Under the pieces are notes generated by a model. The model was not told the DNA's origin and ran no database searches. It worked only from the letters and a program-made list of their open reading frames with translations. Below are positions 32,344 to 39,558 of a stretch of 64,000 nt of DNA, piece after piece. The position numbers and the translations under genes are program-made. Every line of letters starts with the position of its first letter. Position 1 is the first letter of the stretch. The DNA is from a virus: positions 1-64,000 of the IMG/VR virus record IMGVR_UViG_3300027793_000078, one strand, 5' to 3'.

Positions 32344-33717
32344 ATGCCTATACCAACAGACCACTTGATACTAGAAGGTAGAATATCAGATTTTAAGAAA
32401 AAGTATGCCTACAAATTGGCACCTGCGACTGTTAATTATATTATTGCCAATGATCCTAGTAAAAATCAGAAATATTTAGATTGGATAGGTAAATCTCTTG
32501 TGGCAGCAGATGAAGATGACGATTATATATCTCCAGAAGAAATGATGAAAGACATTGCATTGTTTCACAAAAATATCAAAGGCGTTGATATATACTCTCT
32601 CAAATCATTTGATCAATTGCAATCATTGGTACACAAACAAACAGAACCTTCATCAAGACAAAAAATACTTCAAGGCGCAGATATAATTGTAAATGATAAA
32701 AATTGGTTGGTTGTGGCTCCTAAAACACATGATGCAAGTATGTTTTTTGGTGGAAGCACTCGTTGGTGTATTAGTACAAGTTCAGAATCTCACTGGGATA
32801 AACATTACAATGAGGATGGTGAAGCCATCATCATGCTTAAAAATAGAAAGAAAACATCAAGTAGCTTAGATTGGAAACTTTGTTTAACTGTTCAACCGGG
32901 AGAAAGTGATTTGGATTATGCGTATATGTATGATGTTAAAGATTATGGAACAAGTGTTCGCAACAGCAGTTTTTATTCTTATGTCCCAGAATATGTGGTA
33001 GATAAAATAAATGATTATTTGTATAACAATCATGATGGTGCAGATCGTAGAGACACTTATACTCAAGAAAAAGAAGAAAAAGAAATAGAAGAATATATGC
33101 AACGTGAAGTAGTTGATGATATTCTAGCGAAATATATTCGACTAATAAGAGTAAAATATCCCAAATATGCAGAAAAATTCAGTCGGGGTGATTTATTAGA
33201 ATTTATTGATGAATTTGTTGGCGAAGAAATAGTAAAACAAATGTGCCGGCACATAGCTTCTTCGGCTATTGGTGAATATGGGTGGCAAGATATGCATATA
33301 AGAAGTTTGCAAGAGTTTGATAATTTTTTATACAGAGATTCACCAAGTAACGCCAATTTTTTCAATTATGCATTGGTAAGTTACGTTAATAAAGTTCTAG
33401 GAGTAGATATGTTATTAAATATAATTGAAAACAATATCGGCACATCAAACTTTAACCGGCTTGACTCGGATTATGAAATAACAAACGCTTTAAATGATTG
33501 TGTTGAAAAATATGCGCTTGCGATAAATCAAGCAAACCAATTGCAATTACCAAACTTTCCACAAACAAAAGAAAAGTTTAAAAAATATGATATTGACGCC
33601 ATTATTGAATTGCTAATAAAATATGGATATGATCAATTAGCAAATATAATAAAGTCATATAGCGTGAGAAAATTGCAAGAAATGCAATACAAACAATTCA
33701 TTGTTTTCATGGTTTAA
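32344..33717 (+). CDS. Cargo protein of the WC[VI]S family, 457 aa
   Basis: Leader MPIPTDHLILE before GRI. Residues 115-215 hold GGSTRWCISTSSESHWDKHYN and a following strand region (AIIMLKNRKK, WKLCLTVQPG, YAYMYDVKDYG), equivalent to the WCVSRS/FYFVKD/FFVIQKTKD order in the two giant proteins at 14155 and 16591. The remaining 240 residues are helical. The shared segment defines a family present three times in this window. Function unknown. Confidence 0.6.
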   Translation: MPIPTDHLILEGRISDFKKKYAYKLAPATVNYIIANDPSKNQKYLDWIGKSLVAADEDDDYISPEEMMKDIALFHKNIKGVDIYSLKSFDQLQSLVHKQTEPSSRQKILQGADIIVNDKNWLVVAPKTHDASMFFGGSTRWCISTSSESHWDKHYNEDGEAIIMLKNRKKTSSSLDWKLCLTVQPGESDLDYAYMYDVKDYGTSVRNSSFYSYVPEYVVDKINDYLYNNHDGADRRDTYTQEKEEKEIEEYMQREVVDDILAKYIRLIRVKYPKYAEKFSRGDLLEFIDEFVGEEIVKQMCRHIASSAIGEYGWQDMHIRSLQEFDNFLYRDSPSNANFFNYALVSYVNKVLGVDMLLNIIENNIGTSNFNRLDSDYEITNALNDCVEKYALAINQANQLQLPNFPQTKEKFKKYDIDAIIELLIKYGYDQLANIIKSYSVRKLQEMQYKQFIVFMV

Positions 33718-33722
33718 AAAAC

Positions 33723-33730
33723 TATTTATA
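33723..33730 (+). promoter_or_regulatory. TATTTATA element before the gene at 33734
   Basis: Octamer 3 bases before a GTG. Its position identifies the GTG as the likely start of the next gene, not the upstream in-frame ATG at 33701. Confidence 0.5.
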
Positions 33731-33733
33731 CAA

Positions 33734-34075
33734 GTGACAAAGAACCAATTAAAGCAACTTATTGTTGAAGCTGTTATTGAAACACAACAACAGCAAATTG
33801 ATAATTTTTTAAGTGAATTTGCAAACTTCAACCTCAAAGAAGAAAAGAAACGTCTCAAAATATTAACTCGACGTTTACAGGAATTGCATCGACATGCAAA
33901 TACTGAATTGTTTAATAAATCTGATAAATATACAAGAGCGTTTTGGAAATTAAAAGAAGAAATTAAACAATTAAATGAAAAACTCAAACGCTACGAATCA
34001 GAAAAAGACTTAATTGATATATTTGCAAGAACACACAAACAATACGTTTTTAAAAAACATGGAAAAATTATATGA
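33734..34075 (+). CDS. Helical cargo protein of unknown function, 113 aa
   Basis: Read from GTG 33734 it begins MTKNQLKQLIVE before AVI, a packaging-type leader correctly spaced after TATTTATA; a start at the ATG 33701 would bury this leader and overlap the previous gene. The rest is a long coiled-coil-like helix (KEEKKRLKILTRRLQELHRH, IKQLNEKLKRYESEKD). Function unknown. Confidence 0.55.
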   Translation: MTKNQLKQLIVEAVIETQQQQIDNFLSEFANFNLKEEKKRLKILTRRLQELHRHANTELFNKSDKYTRAFWKLKEEIKQLNEKLKRYESEKDLIDIFARTHKQYVFKKHGKII

Positions 34076-34359
34076 TATTTGAAACCGACAAATTTGAATT
34101 TGAAATGGGCAGAATGGGATCATTGCATGCCACAAATGGATTTATTATAAAATACAAATGTGGCAAGGAAACATGTGAGATAAAATATGGAACCAGAACC
34201 AAGTTATCTACAATTAACGTGGGCAATGAACAAGCTGAAAAAGTTATTATTGATTTGATAAAAACAAATGTTAAAGATAAAGATGCAAGAATTGAAAGCG
34301 TTGCCCGTGGCAAACAGAAAAATTCTACATATTTATCGATAATGGAAACATTAATATAA
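34072..34359 (+). CDS. Hypothetical protein, 95 aa
   Basis: Coupled by ATGA to the previous gene. Beta-rich first half (GFIIKYKCGKETCEIKYGT, with two cysteines) and helical second half. No family recognised. Confidence 0.6.
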   Translation: MIFETDKFEFEMGRMGSLHATNGFIIKYKCGKETCEIKYGTRTKLSTINVGNEQAEKVIIDLIKTNVKDKDARIESVARGKQKNSTYLSIMETLI

Positions 34360-34371
34360 AGGAATAAAATT

Positions 34372-34581
34372 ATGATAGTCGCAGGTGGAATCGTAACACA
34401 AAAACCAATAGGTATTGTTAGTAACAATCCTAATTTTGCACAACAACAAGCACAAGCAGCGCAACGTGAAGCAGCAAAACAAGCTCAAGTTGACGCACTG
34501 GCAGCTAAATTAGCAGCGCAACATCAAGCACAACAAGCTCAAGCAGCAGACCACCAAAAAAAATGGACTGTAAAGTTCTAA
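34372..34581 (+). CDS. Ala/Gln-rich helical protein, 69 aa
   Basis: After 20 ordinary residues, residues 24-62 are a continuous A/Q-rich helix (AQQAQAADHQ and similar). One of the few genes here with a good Shine-Dalgarno (AAGGA, 8 bases before the ATG). Possibly structural or scaffold-like; function unknown. Confidence 0.6.
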   Translation: MIVAGGIVTQKPIGIVSNNPNFAQQQAQAAQREAAKQAQVDALAAKLAAQHQAQQAQAADHQKKWTVKF

Positions 34582-34586
34582 TATAA

Positions 34587-34593
34587 TATTTAT
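34587..34593 (+). promoter_or_regulatory. TATTTAT element before the lysozyme gene
   Basis: Heptamer 5 bases before the ATG at 34599. Confidence 0.5.
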
Positions 34594-34598
34594 TATAG

Positions 34599-35348
34599 AT
34601 GCAATCTAATAATTACAACATTGACGCGGAACTTGAACAGATTCTTCTTACAGAAGGATGGTTTGGTAATGTTCCTAGACTTGCATCTGTTGGTGGTTTG
34701 GCAGCAGCATTGGCATTTAATCCTACACAAGCAAAACCTGTAAATGTTTCTACTGTAAAACACTCTGTTGCTGCCGATCTCCAATCTACAAAACCAAAAA
34801 GTACGCCGACTGTTACACCGTCAACAAGCAAAGAAGTTAAACCTTCAAATATATCAACCAGCTCAATGTTTGATTATATTAGCCAGTGGGAAGGCTTAAA
34901 AACAAAGGTATATAAAGATCATGTCGGAAATCCTACAATTGGAATAGGTCATTATTTGGATGGCAGTGAAACTGACAGAAATATTATTAAGACGATTTTT
35001 GGTGGATCTGTTGATTATGATTCTTTGCTGAAAGGATCACAAACATTGACCAAAGATCAAGTTGAAAAACTATTCAACGTTGATGTAAAGATAAAAGAAA
35101 AACTAGCATCCAAGCTGATTCCAGACTACAATAGCTTTGATAAAAATACTAAGAATGCAATTGTTAACGCATTGTATCGTGGTGATTTAGGACAAAAAAC
35201 TATCAAGTTAATAAATGCCAAGGATTGGAAAAAGGCAGCAGCAGAGTATTTGAATCACTCTAATGCAAAGTCAGGTCCAGACCAAGTAAAACGTAGAATG
35301 AAAACCAATGCTGCATTGTTATACAAAAACGCTTCAAAGTCTCTTTAA
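34599..35348 (+). CDS. T4-type lysozyme (GH24) with packaging-type leader, 249 aa
   Basis: The C-terminal 160 residues are a phage lysozyme: QWEGLKTKVYKDHVGNPTIGIGHYL supplies the catalytic Glu (about residue 98), the Asp (about 107) and the T-I-G-I-G-H strand, followed by helices with GD-LGQKT and a basic end. It cleaves the peptidoglycan glycan strand. The N-terminus, a 19-residue segment ending ILLTE before GWF, has a prohead-protease-like site, and a hydrophobic Ala-rich stretch (LAAALAFNP) follows. That hints at packaging in the virion instead of, or besides, a lysis role. Confidence 0.8.
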   Translation: MQSNNYNIDAELEQILLTEGWFGNVPRLASVGGLAAALAFNPTQAKPVNVSTVKHSVAADLQSTKPKSTPTVTPSTSKEVKPSNISTSSMFDYISQWEGLKTKVYKDHVGNPTIGIGHYLDGSETDRNIIKTIFGGSVDYDSLLKGSQTLTKDQVEKLFNVDVKIKEKLASKLIPDYNSFDKNTKNAIVNALYRGDLGQKTIKLINAKDWKKAAAEYLNHSNAKSGPDQVKRRMKTNAALLYKNASKSL

Positions 35349-35351
35349 TAT

Positions 35352-35855
35352 ATGAATCATAAAAATGAATATGGTTGCCTCATGGCAATCGTGCCTCCAA
35401 CTCACGGTCCACATATTGTTAAATTTGGTAAAACTGTAATACCTCAAAGTTTATTATACACAAAGCCAGACGATGACAGTTATGGCTATGATAACGAACC
35501 GCATGTAACTGTAAAATTTGGATATGCGCCCGATTTGAATAAGCAAGATTTGGCAACGATTTTACGAGGTATAAAACCTTTTAATATTGTTTTGCATGCA
35601 TTGACACAGTTTAACAACAGTGAATTTGATGTTGTTAAGTTTGATGCGGAAAGTCCCGTATTAAGAGAATTGAGAGCTAGAGCAGACAAATTTCCAAATA
35701 AAGATAAATTTCCAGAATACAAGCCGCACATGACTTTGGCGTATGTAAGACCAAATTCTTTTGGTCACATCAAAGAAAAACTAAATATTAGTGTTCCAAT
35801 TAAACATTTCAAATATAGTGGTGCAGACGGTAGAAAAATATTAATTCATTTGTAA
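35352..35855 (+). CDS. 2H phosphoesterase (2'-5' RNA ligase-like), 167 aa
   Basis: Two H-x-T motifs at correct distance: EPHVTVKFGY (about residue 52) and YKPHMTLAYV (about residue 129). The length and secondary structure match the single-domain 2'-5' RNA ligase/cyclic phosphodiesterase family, which acts on cyclic or 2'-5' linked RNA ends. Known viral members also degrade 2'-5' oligoadenylate-type or cyclic nucleotide signals. No leader, unlike the second 2H protein at 25716. Starts 4 bases after the lysozyme. Confidence 0.75.
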   Translation: MNHKNEYGCLMAIVPPTHGPHIVKFGKTVIPQSLLYTKPDDDSYGYDNEPHVTVKFGYAPDLNKQDLATILRGIKPFNIVLHALTQFNNSEFDVVKFDAESPVLRELRARADKFPNKDKFPEYKPHMTLAYVRPNSFGHIKEKLNISVPIKHFKYSGADGRKILIHL

Positions 35856-35863
35856 GTTAATAC

Positions 35864-35871
35864 TATTTATA
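35864..35871 (+). promoter_or_regulatory. TATTTATA element before the gene at 35891
   Basis: Octamer 19 bases before the ATG, longer spacing than most. Confidence 0.4.
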
Positions 35872-35890
35872 GTTGTTATACAAATGTTTT

Positions 35891-36403
35891 ATGGGCCAAC
35901 TTACACTACCACCAAATCTAAACAACAAAAATTCTTCAGATATGTCTTCAATTCCGAAACCTTCCCCCAAAGAAGAATCTCGGTTTTCTATCAATGAGAA
36001 AATTAAATTATTTGTAATTATAATTATAGCGATTACAGTTCCTGTATTTGGAACATTCATTTTTACTCGCTCTTCTTATAGAAACGAAATGGAGCAATAC
36101 AAAACCACTTCGAATAAACAAATCACAGAATTGAAAAATCAGATTAATTTGTTGTCAAATCCGGCAGTCAAACAACTAGATCAACTTGAGAACATTGTCA
36201 AGATGAAAAAAATGCAGTATTTTAAAGAAAGAGAAGAAATAGAAAAAGATCCTGTATATCAAGCGTTGATTAAAAAAACTAAAGAACTTGACAATCAAAT
36301 TATAATATGTAATGTACATCTCCAGAATATAGAAATAGTTAAACAAAATAACTATAAAGATGTGGAACTATTGATAGAAAAACTAAATAAAGAAAAATAT
36401 TAA
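35891..36403 (+). CDS. Membrane-anchored coiled-coil protein, 170 aa
   Basis: Start at 35891 (MGQLTLPP). A polar, Pro-rich N-terminus, one membrane helix (LFVIIIIAITVPVFGTFIF, about 40-60), then a long coiled coil to the end. The shape resembles phage spanin-like or RIII-like membrane proteins, but neither call can be supported. Lies downstream of the lysozyme and 2H genes. Confidence 0.6.
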   Translation: MGQLTLPPNLNNKNSSDMSSIPKPSPKEESRFSINEKIKLFVIIIIAITVPVFGTFIFTRSSYRNEMEQYKTTSNKQITELKNQINLLSNPAVKQLDQLENIVKMKKMQYFKEREEIEKDPVYQALIKKTKELDNQIIICNVHLQNIEIVKQNNYKDVELLIEKLNKEKY

Positions 36404-36450
36404 ATAATAAATTTATTTATTTTTAAACTTTATAACTATATATACATAAG

Positions 36451-36813
36451 ATGAATTTTCTATCAATATTATTAGAATTACAGAATCAATTAAGAATTTA
36501 TCATTGGCAAACTGATAGTTATTCTGCCCACAAAGCATTGGGTGATGCTTATGAAGACCTTAATGAATCTATTGATAGTTTTATTGAAGAATTCATGGGT
36601 AAATATGGTAAAATTCGTAGTGACAAAGGATTTAATATTAATTTAAAAAACATTGATGAAAGTGACATTAATAATGTAATTAATACAGCTATTGACTTTT
36701 TAAGTAAACAATTACCATCGGTTTTACAAGAAGAAGATACTAATTTGCTTAATATAAGAGATGAAATGTTGGGCACTTTAGAAAAACTTAAATATTTATT
36801 GACACTCAAGTAA
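36451..36813 (+). CDS. DUF5856-like ferritin-fold phage protein, 120 aa
   Basis: Opens MNFLSILLELQNQLRIYHWQ and continues T-x-S-Y-S-A-H-K-A then IDSFIEEFMGKYG, the conserved run of a T4-type and giant-virus family annotated DUF5856. The pattern N-x-L-R-I-Y-H-W-Q-T and the E-F-x-G-K-Y-G resemble Dps/ferritin-like four-helix proteins. Biological role unknown. Confidence 0.7.
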   Translation: MNFLSILLELQNQLRIYHWQTDSYSAHKALGDAYEDLNESIDSFIEEFMGKYGKIRSDKGFNINLKNIDESDINNVINTAIDFLSKQLPSVLQEEDTNLLNIRDEMLGTLEKLKYLLTLK

Positions 36814-36865
36814 CACTACTATACAGTACACCAAATGAAAAACATACAAACAATTGAATGTGAAA

Positions 36866-36960
36866 AAATGATGGATCATAAGGAGATACCCGCATAAATT
36901 TTTGCGTTAAAAACAGTATCGAACTTGATGATCCGAATGACCTCCACATTCGGATTTTTT
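36866..36960 (+). ncRNA. Candidate small RNA or attenuator with alternative hairpins
   Basis: A terminator stem ATCCGAATG/CATTCGGAT (36931-36939, 36947-36955) is followed by six T residues. Upstream, GGATCAT (about 36872) can pair with ATGATCC (about 36928), which overlaps the terminator's 5' arm, and a small CGCA/TGCG hairpin lies between. Mutually exclusive pairing is the mark of an attenuator or of a regulatory RNA; there is no coding frame. Confidence 0.45.
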
Positions 36961-36976
36961 ATTCTAAAAGTAGCAC

Positions 36977-37005
36977 TTGACAATCAGTAGGATACAGATT
37001 ATAAA
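36977..37005 (+). promoter_or_regulatory. Consensus sigma70 promoter for the gene at 37012
   Basis: TTGACA (36977-36982), 17-base spacer, TATAAA (37000-37005), 6 bases before the ATG. The best promoter match in the window. Confidence 0.8.
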
Positions 37006-37011
37006 AAAGCT

Positions 37012-37218
37012 ATGAAAATCGTAATGATTAAAAATGTTGACATTGACATTGATAAGACTCGACTACGTGAAGTATGGCCGAAATATCTTTCACGCAATGA
37101 TGTTTTTAATATCAATAAAATCGAGGAGATTAGCGATACCAATGTAAATCTAGTGCTGGATGATGGTGATGTCCTGCTTGAAGTTCCTAAAAACAGTTTT
37201 ACTTTAAAATCCAAATGA
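37012..37218 (+). CDS. Hypothetical protein, 68 aa
   Basis: Small alpha/beta protein (MKIVMIKNVDIDIDKT, then NVNLVLDDGDVLLEVP). Near-perfect promoter directly upstream and ATGA coupling to the next gene. Probably early expressed. Function unknown. Confidence 0.65.
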   Translation: MKIVMIKNVDIDIDKTRLREVWPKYLSRNDVFNINKIEEISDTNVNLVLDDGDVLLEVPKNSFTLKSK

Positions 37219-37466
37219 GCCAAGCCGATCCATTTCGCGATATTGTAAAGCAAAATGTTGTTTTATACAGAGATTCTGAAGAACAACGTGAAAAAAGTTT
37301 TTTGGATAAATCAAACGCTCTAAAAGAGTGGAAAAAATATAATGAAGTTTACATTCGTGCCGCAAAATGTTTGGCACTTTGTGAAAATTCCAATTTGAAT
37401 GATATTGGAATTTTCGATGAAAAGCCAACTGAAAAAGCTGTTGACAAACAGCCGGACACAAAGTAA
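37215..37466 (+). CDS. Hypothetical helical protein, 83 aa
   Basis: Overlaps the previous gene by 4 bases. Predominantly helical and charged, with a KEWKKYNEVYIRAAKCLALC segment and a disordered end. Last ORF before the RNA island. Confidence 0.6.
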   Translation: MSQADPFRDIVKQNVVLYRDSEEQREKSFLDKSNALKEWKKYNEVYIRAAKCLALCENSNLNDIGIFDEKPTEKAVDKQPDTK

Positions 37467-37543
37467 GCTGTTGAAAGATGAAGGTCGTGGTTGACCGCAG
37501 CATCTCTAAAACTTAAACAACCACATGTTCTTTCAAAAGATTG

Positions 37544-37572
37544 TTGACAGTGTAGCGAAGTGGTAGTAGATT
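37544..37572 (+). promoter_or_regulatory. Sigma70-type promoter inside the RNA region
   Basis: TTGACA (37544-37549), 17-base spacer, TAGATT (37567-37572). No coding start follows, so it probably drives a non-coding transcript that may run into the tRNA cluster. Confidence 0.6.
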
Positions 37573-38136
37573 GTGAGCATGATCTTTGAAATGTTGACGG
37601 CCTAAACAAAGCCGACAACAAGACAAAAAACAGTGTTGACAACAACGAAATGGTTCACTAAGCTGTTCAACACAATGAGTTTTGAGATGCACACAGCAAA
37701 CAAAAAAATGCCGTCTTCTCCTTCGGACATTAAATGAAGGTAGACTTGTCGATAGTCCATGAAAAAACACGATCAGAAGTTTAACTGTAAATAAAACTAA
37801 GCATATATTAATGTTGCGTCTCGTTAAATTTCAGGCACTTGCCGATTGCCTTTGACACTATATAAGGGAAGTTCAATTAAAATCGGCAAAGTTTTTGCGG
37901 AGTTGGTAGCGTCACCGCCATATAAAAAAGATGCTGCTGGCACGTTCTCAATTGTCAATCTGACGAACGGCGAAGATAATGATTGACTGAAGGGTTGGTG
38001 CAGTATAACCTTGTGGTGTTAAAACCAACAAAACCACATAATTTAATTTTTGTTCTTTAAACATTTTTCGTAGGTCATAGATACGATACTATTTTTAAAA
38101 TATAGTATCAGGGGAGCGTAACCCTTATACGAAATT

Positions 38137-38249
38137 AATCGGGTCCACAGCTAACGAAGCCGAAGAAGTGGATACAATAGTGACAAATGCAGCTTATACC
38201 TGCTAGGTTCAAATGGACGCATTTGAACTCGACGAAACTTGTCCCGATT
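38137..38249 (+). ncRNA. Candidate structured RNA domain
   Basis: AATCGGG/CCCGATT closes a 113-base segment containing the stable hairpin GTTCAAATG/CATTTGAAC (38207-38228). A hairpin (GATACTAT/ATAGTATC) and AGGG/CCCT pairing precede it. It may be the 3' domain of the larger region. Confidence 0.4.
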
Positions 38250-38341
38250 ACACTTTACTTTTTGTTCTTTTATATATGAATCTAAATAGGCAGTCGCAAA
38301 GTTTTTTTGATGTTTAGTCTGCCGTAACAATACTTATGTGT

Positions 38342-38803
38342 ATGCGTAAAAAAACATACACAGAAGAACAGTTGATATTAGCAGTCAAAACTAGTAAGAG
38401 TTATGCACAAGTTATAAAAAAACTTGGGCTTAAACAAGCTGGCGGAACTCAAAAAAACATCAAACATGAGATAAATAATTTGCAATGTGATTTATCACAC
38501 TTCCATTTCCAAAAATGGAATAAAGATAAAAAACTCAAAGAGTATGCTGATTATAAGCATTATAAATATGCTCGTCATCATTTAATACTTGAACGAGGAG
38601 AAAAGTGCGAGAACTGTAATAATTCTGAATGGTGTGGTAAAAAAATTACATTGGAAATACATCACATAGATTGTGATAGAAAAAATAACAATCCAAATAA
38701 TTTACAAGTTTTATGTCCAAATTGTCATTCCATAACACATGGATATAAAAGACGTAAAGGTGATTATGTATTAAAGTCATCAAATGGAAAAGTTATAAAA
38801 TAA
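38342..38803 (+). CDS. HNH endonuclease, 153 aa
   Basis: N-terminal helical DNA-binding part with a DLSHFHFQKWNKD segment that corresponds to the usual SHFxGxxWNKG, then CENCNN and ITLEIHHIDCDRKNNNPNNLQVLCPNCHS, a complete HNH site with four zinc cysteines and the catalytic H-H. This is the free-standing homing-type family. It precedes tRNA-Leu by a few bases. No intron boundary could be identified. ATG at 38342 is used; an ATG six bases upstream is also in frame. Confidence 0.85.
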   Translation: MRKKTYTEEQLILAVKTSKSYAQVIKKLGLKQAGGTQKNIKHEINNLQCDLSHFHFQKWNKDKKLKEYADYKHYKYARHHLILERGEKCENCNNSEWCGKKITLEIHHIDCDRKNNNPNNLQVLCPNCHSITHGYKRRKGDYVLKSSNGKVIK

Positions 38804-38811
38804 TTTATGAT

Positions 38812-38895
38812 GGGCATATGGCGTAAAGGCAGCCGCGTTCGACTTAAAATCGAATTCCGTAAGGAGTGCTGGTTCGAGTCCAGCTATGCCTACCA
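38812..38895 (+). tRNA. tRNA-Leu (anticodon UAA)
   Basis: 84 bases with CCA, anticodon loop CTTAAAA, 13-base variable arm as expected for Leu, T loop TTCGAGT. The acceptor closes with G1-U72. Starts 9 bases after the HNH gene. Confidence 0.9.
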
Positions 38896-38916
38896 ATTTT
38901 TATCTGTTCAAATACG

Positions 38917-39011
38917 TAGGTCGGACCAACATCAATAGTCAAGTTGGAAACCAGCGTGAAGCTAATGACTATTTCGATGCTTCTGAATAGATAAATAAGT
39001 ATCTGACCTAT
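38917..39011 (+). ncRNA. RNA domain with predicted kissing loop
   Basis: TAGGTC-GA and TC-GACCTA close the domain. Inside, hairpin CCAAC/GTTGG presents AATAGTC in its loop and hairpin GAAGC/GCTTC presents GACTATT in its loop. These loops are complementary over 7 bases. Two hairpins with matching loops inside a closing stem are typical of large structured RNAs. Confidence 0.5.
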
Positions 39012-39059
39012 ACTTTAAGCTGTGGTGCGAATCCACAATGGTCACACTTTTAAAAAGTT

Positions 39060-39087
39060 GTTGACATTGGCGAAGAAAACGCTAAGA
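39060..39087 (+). promoter_or_regulatory. Sigma70-type promoter in the RNA island
   Basis: TTGACA at about 39061, a 16-base spacer and TAAGAT, with no ORF downstream; probably drives the tRNA-Glu/tRNA-Met cluster. Confidence 0.5.
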
Positions 39088-39558
39088 TGTTCGCAACGAT
39101 GAAGATGGTAATCTTCGATGTTCTTTACAAAATTTTCGGGTGGCGGAACAAACAAATGTATGGTTGTAACGCACAATATCAATGAAGAATTGATATTGGT
39201 TGGAGTAAACAATTGATGTGTAAATCTATGGAGTCAACGGGTCGATCAACCCAATGATAAGCGTATATTCGTCGTAGCTCAAAATAATGACATACCGACG
39301 AAATGAAGGTGAAATCCCTTTCAGTCATTAACATATGAAGTAATTAATCATATGGACTGTGGATGAATAACATAGCAGTTGTTGAAACTTGAAGGTAATC
39401 ATTAGTCCTTCCCCACACTTTTTGCAAGGATGACAGATAGCAACTGTTCCGTAGCATTATATGCAGGATTTGAATTGGCAATCCAAATTCAAACATCGAC
39501 CGCTTTTTTAGAAAAAAAATTAATAAATTTTGTTCTCTGATACTATATATGATTTAAT

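Larger units (their letters stand above)
37467..38335 (+). ncRNA. Hairpin-rich non-coding region, possible large structured RNA
   Basis: 869 bases without a convincing ORF. Nested pairings follow the upstream gene: TTGAAAGA with TCTTTCAA, and inside it GTGGTTG with CAACCAC. A TTGACA-17-TAGATT promoter lies at 37544. Further on, GTCAATC pairs with GATTGAC near 37955-37987, GATACTAT with ATAGTATC near 38085, and AATCGGG (38137) with CCCGATT (38249) around the hairpin GTTCAAATG/CATTTGAAC. Large ornate RNAs (GOLLD, ROOL) are known from phages near tRNAs. Membership cannot be judged by eye. Confidence 0.45.
38896..39558 (+). ncRNA. Structured non-coding region between tRNA-Leu and tRNA-Glu
   Basis: 663 bases with no ORF. 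It begins with the kissing-loop domain at 38917-39011, then a tRNA-like T-arm (TGTGG-TGCGAAT-CCACA) enclosed by TGACC/GGTCA near 39003-39046, a TTGACA promoter at 39060, hairpins GAAGAT/ATCTTC and CAATATCAAT/AATTGATATTGG, a second acceptor-plus-T-arm minihelix near 39286-39330, CATATGA/TCATATG, and a long hairpin TTTGAATTGG/CCAAATTCAAA near 39469-39492. Confidence 0.45.

Noticed and set aside
38101-38250. tmRNA
   Set aside because: The segment GCTAACGAAGCC... can be read as a tag-like ANEAEE... peptide, but no acceptor stem, T arm or CCA encloses it and the peptide does not end like a degradation tag.
38100-38895. Group I intron in tRNA-Leu carrying the HNH gene
   Set aside because: The tRNA-Leu downstream is intact and no 5' exon or P7-like core was found; the HNH gene is better called free-standing.
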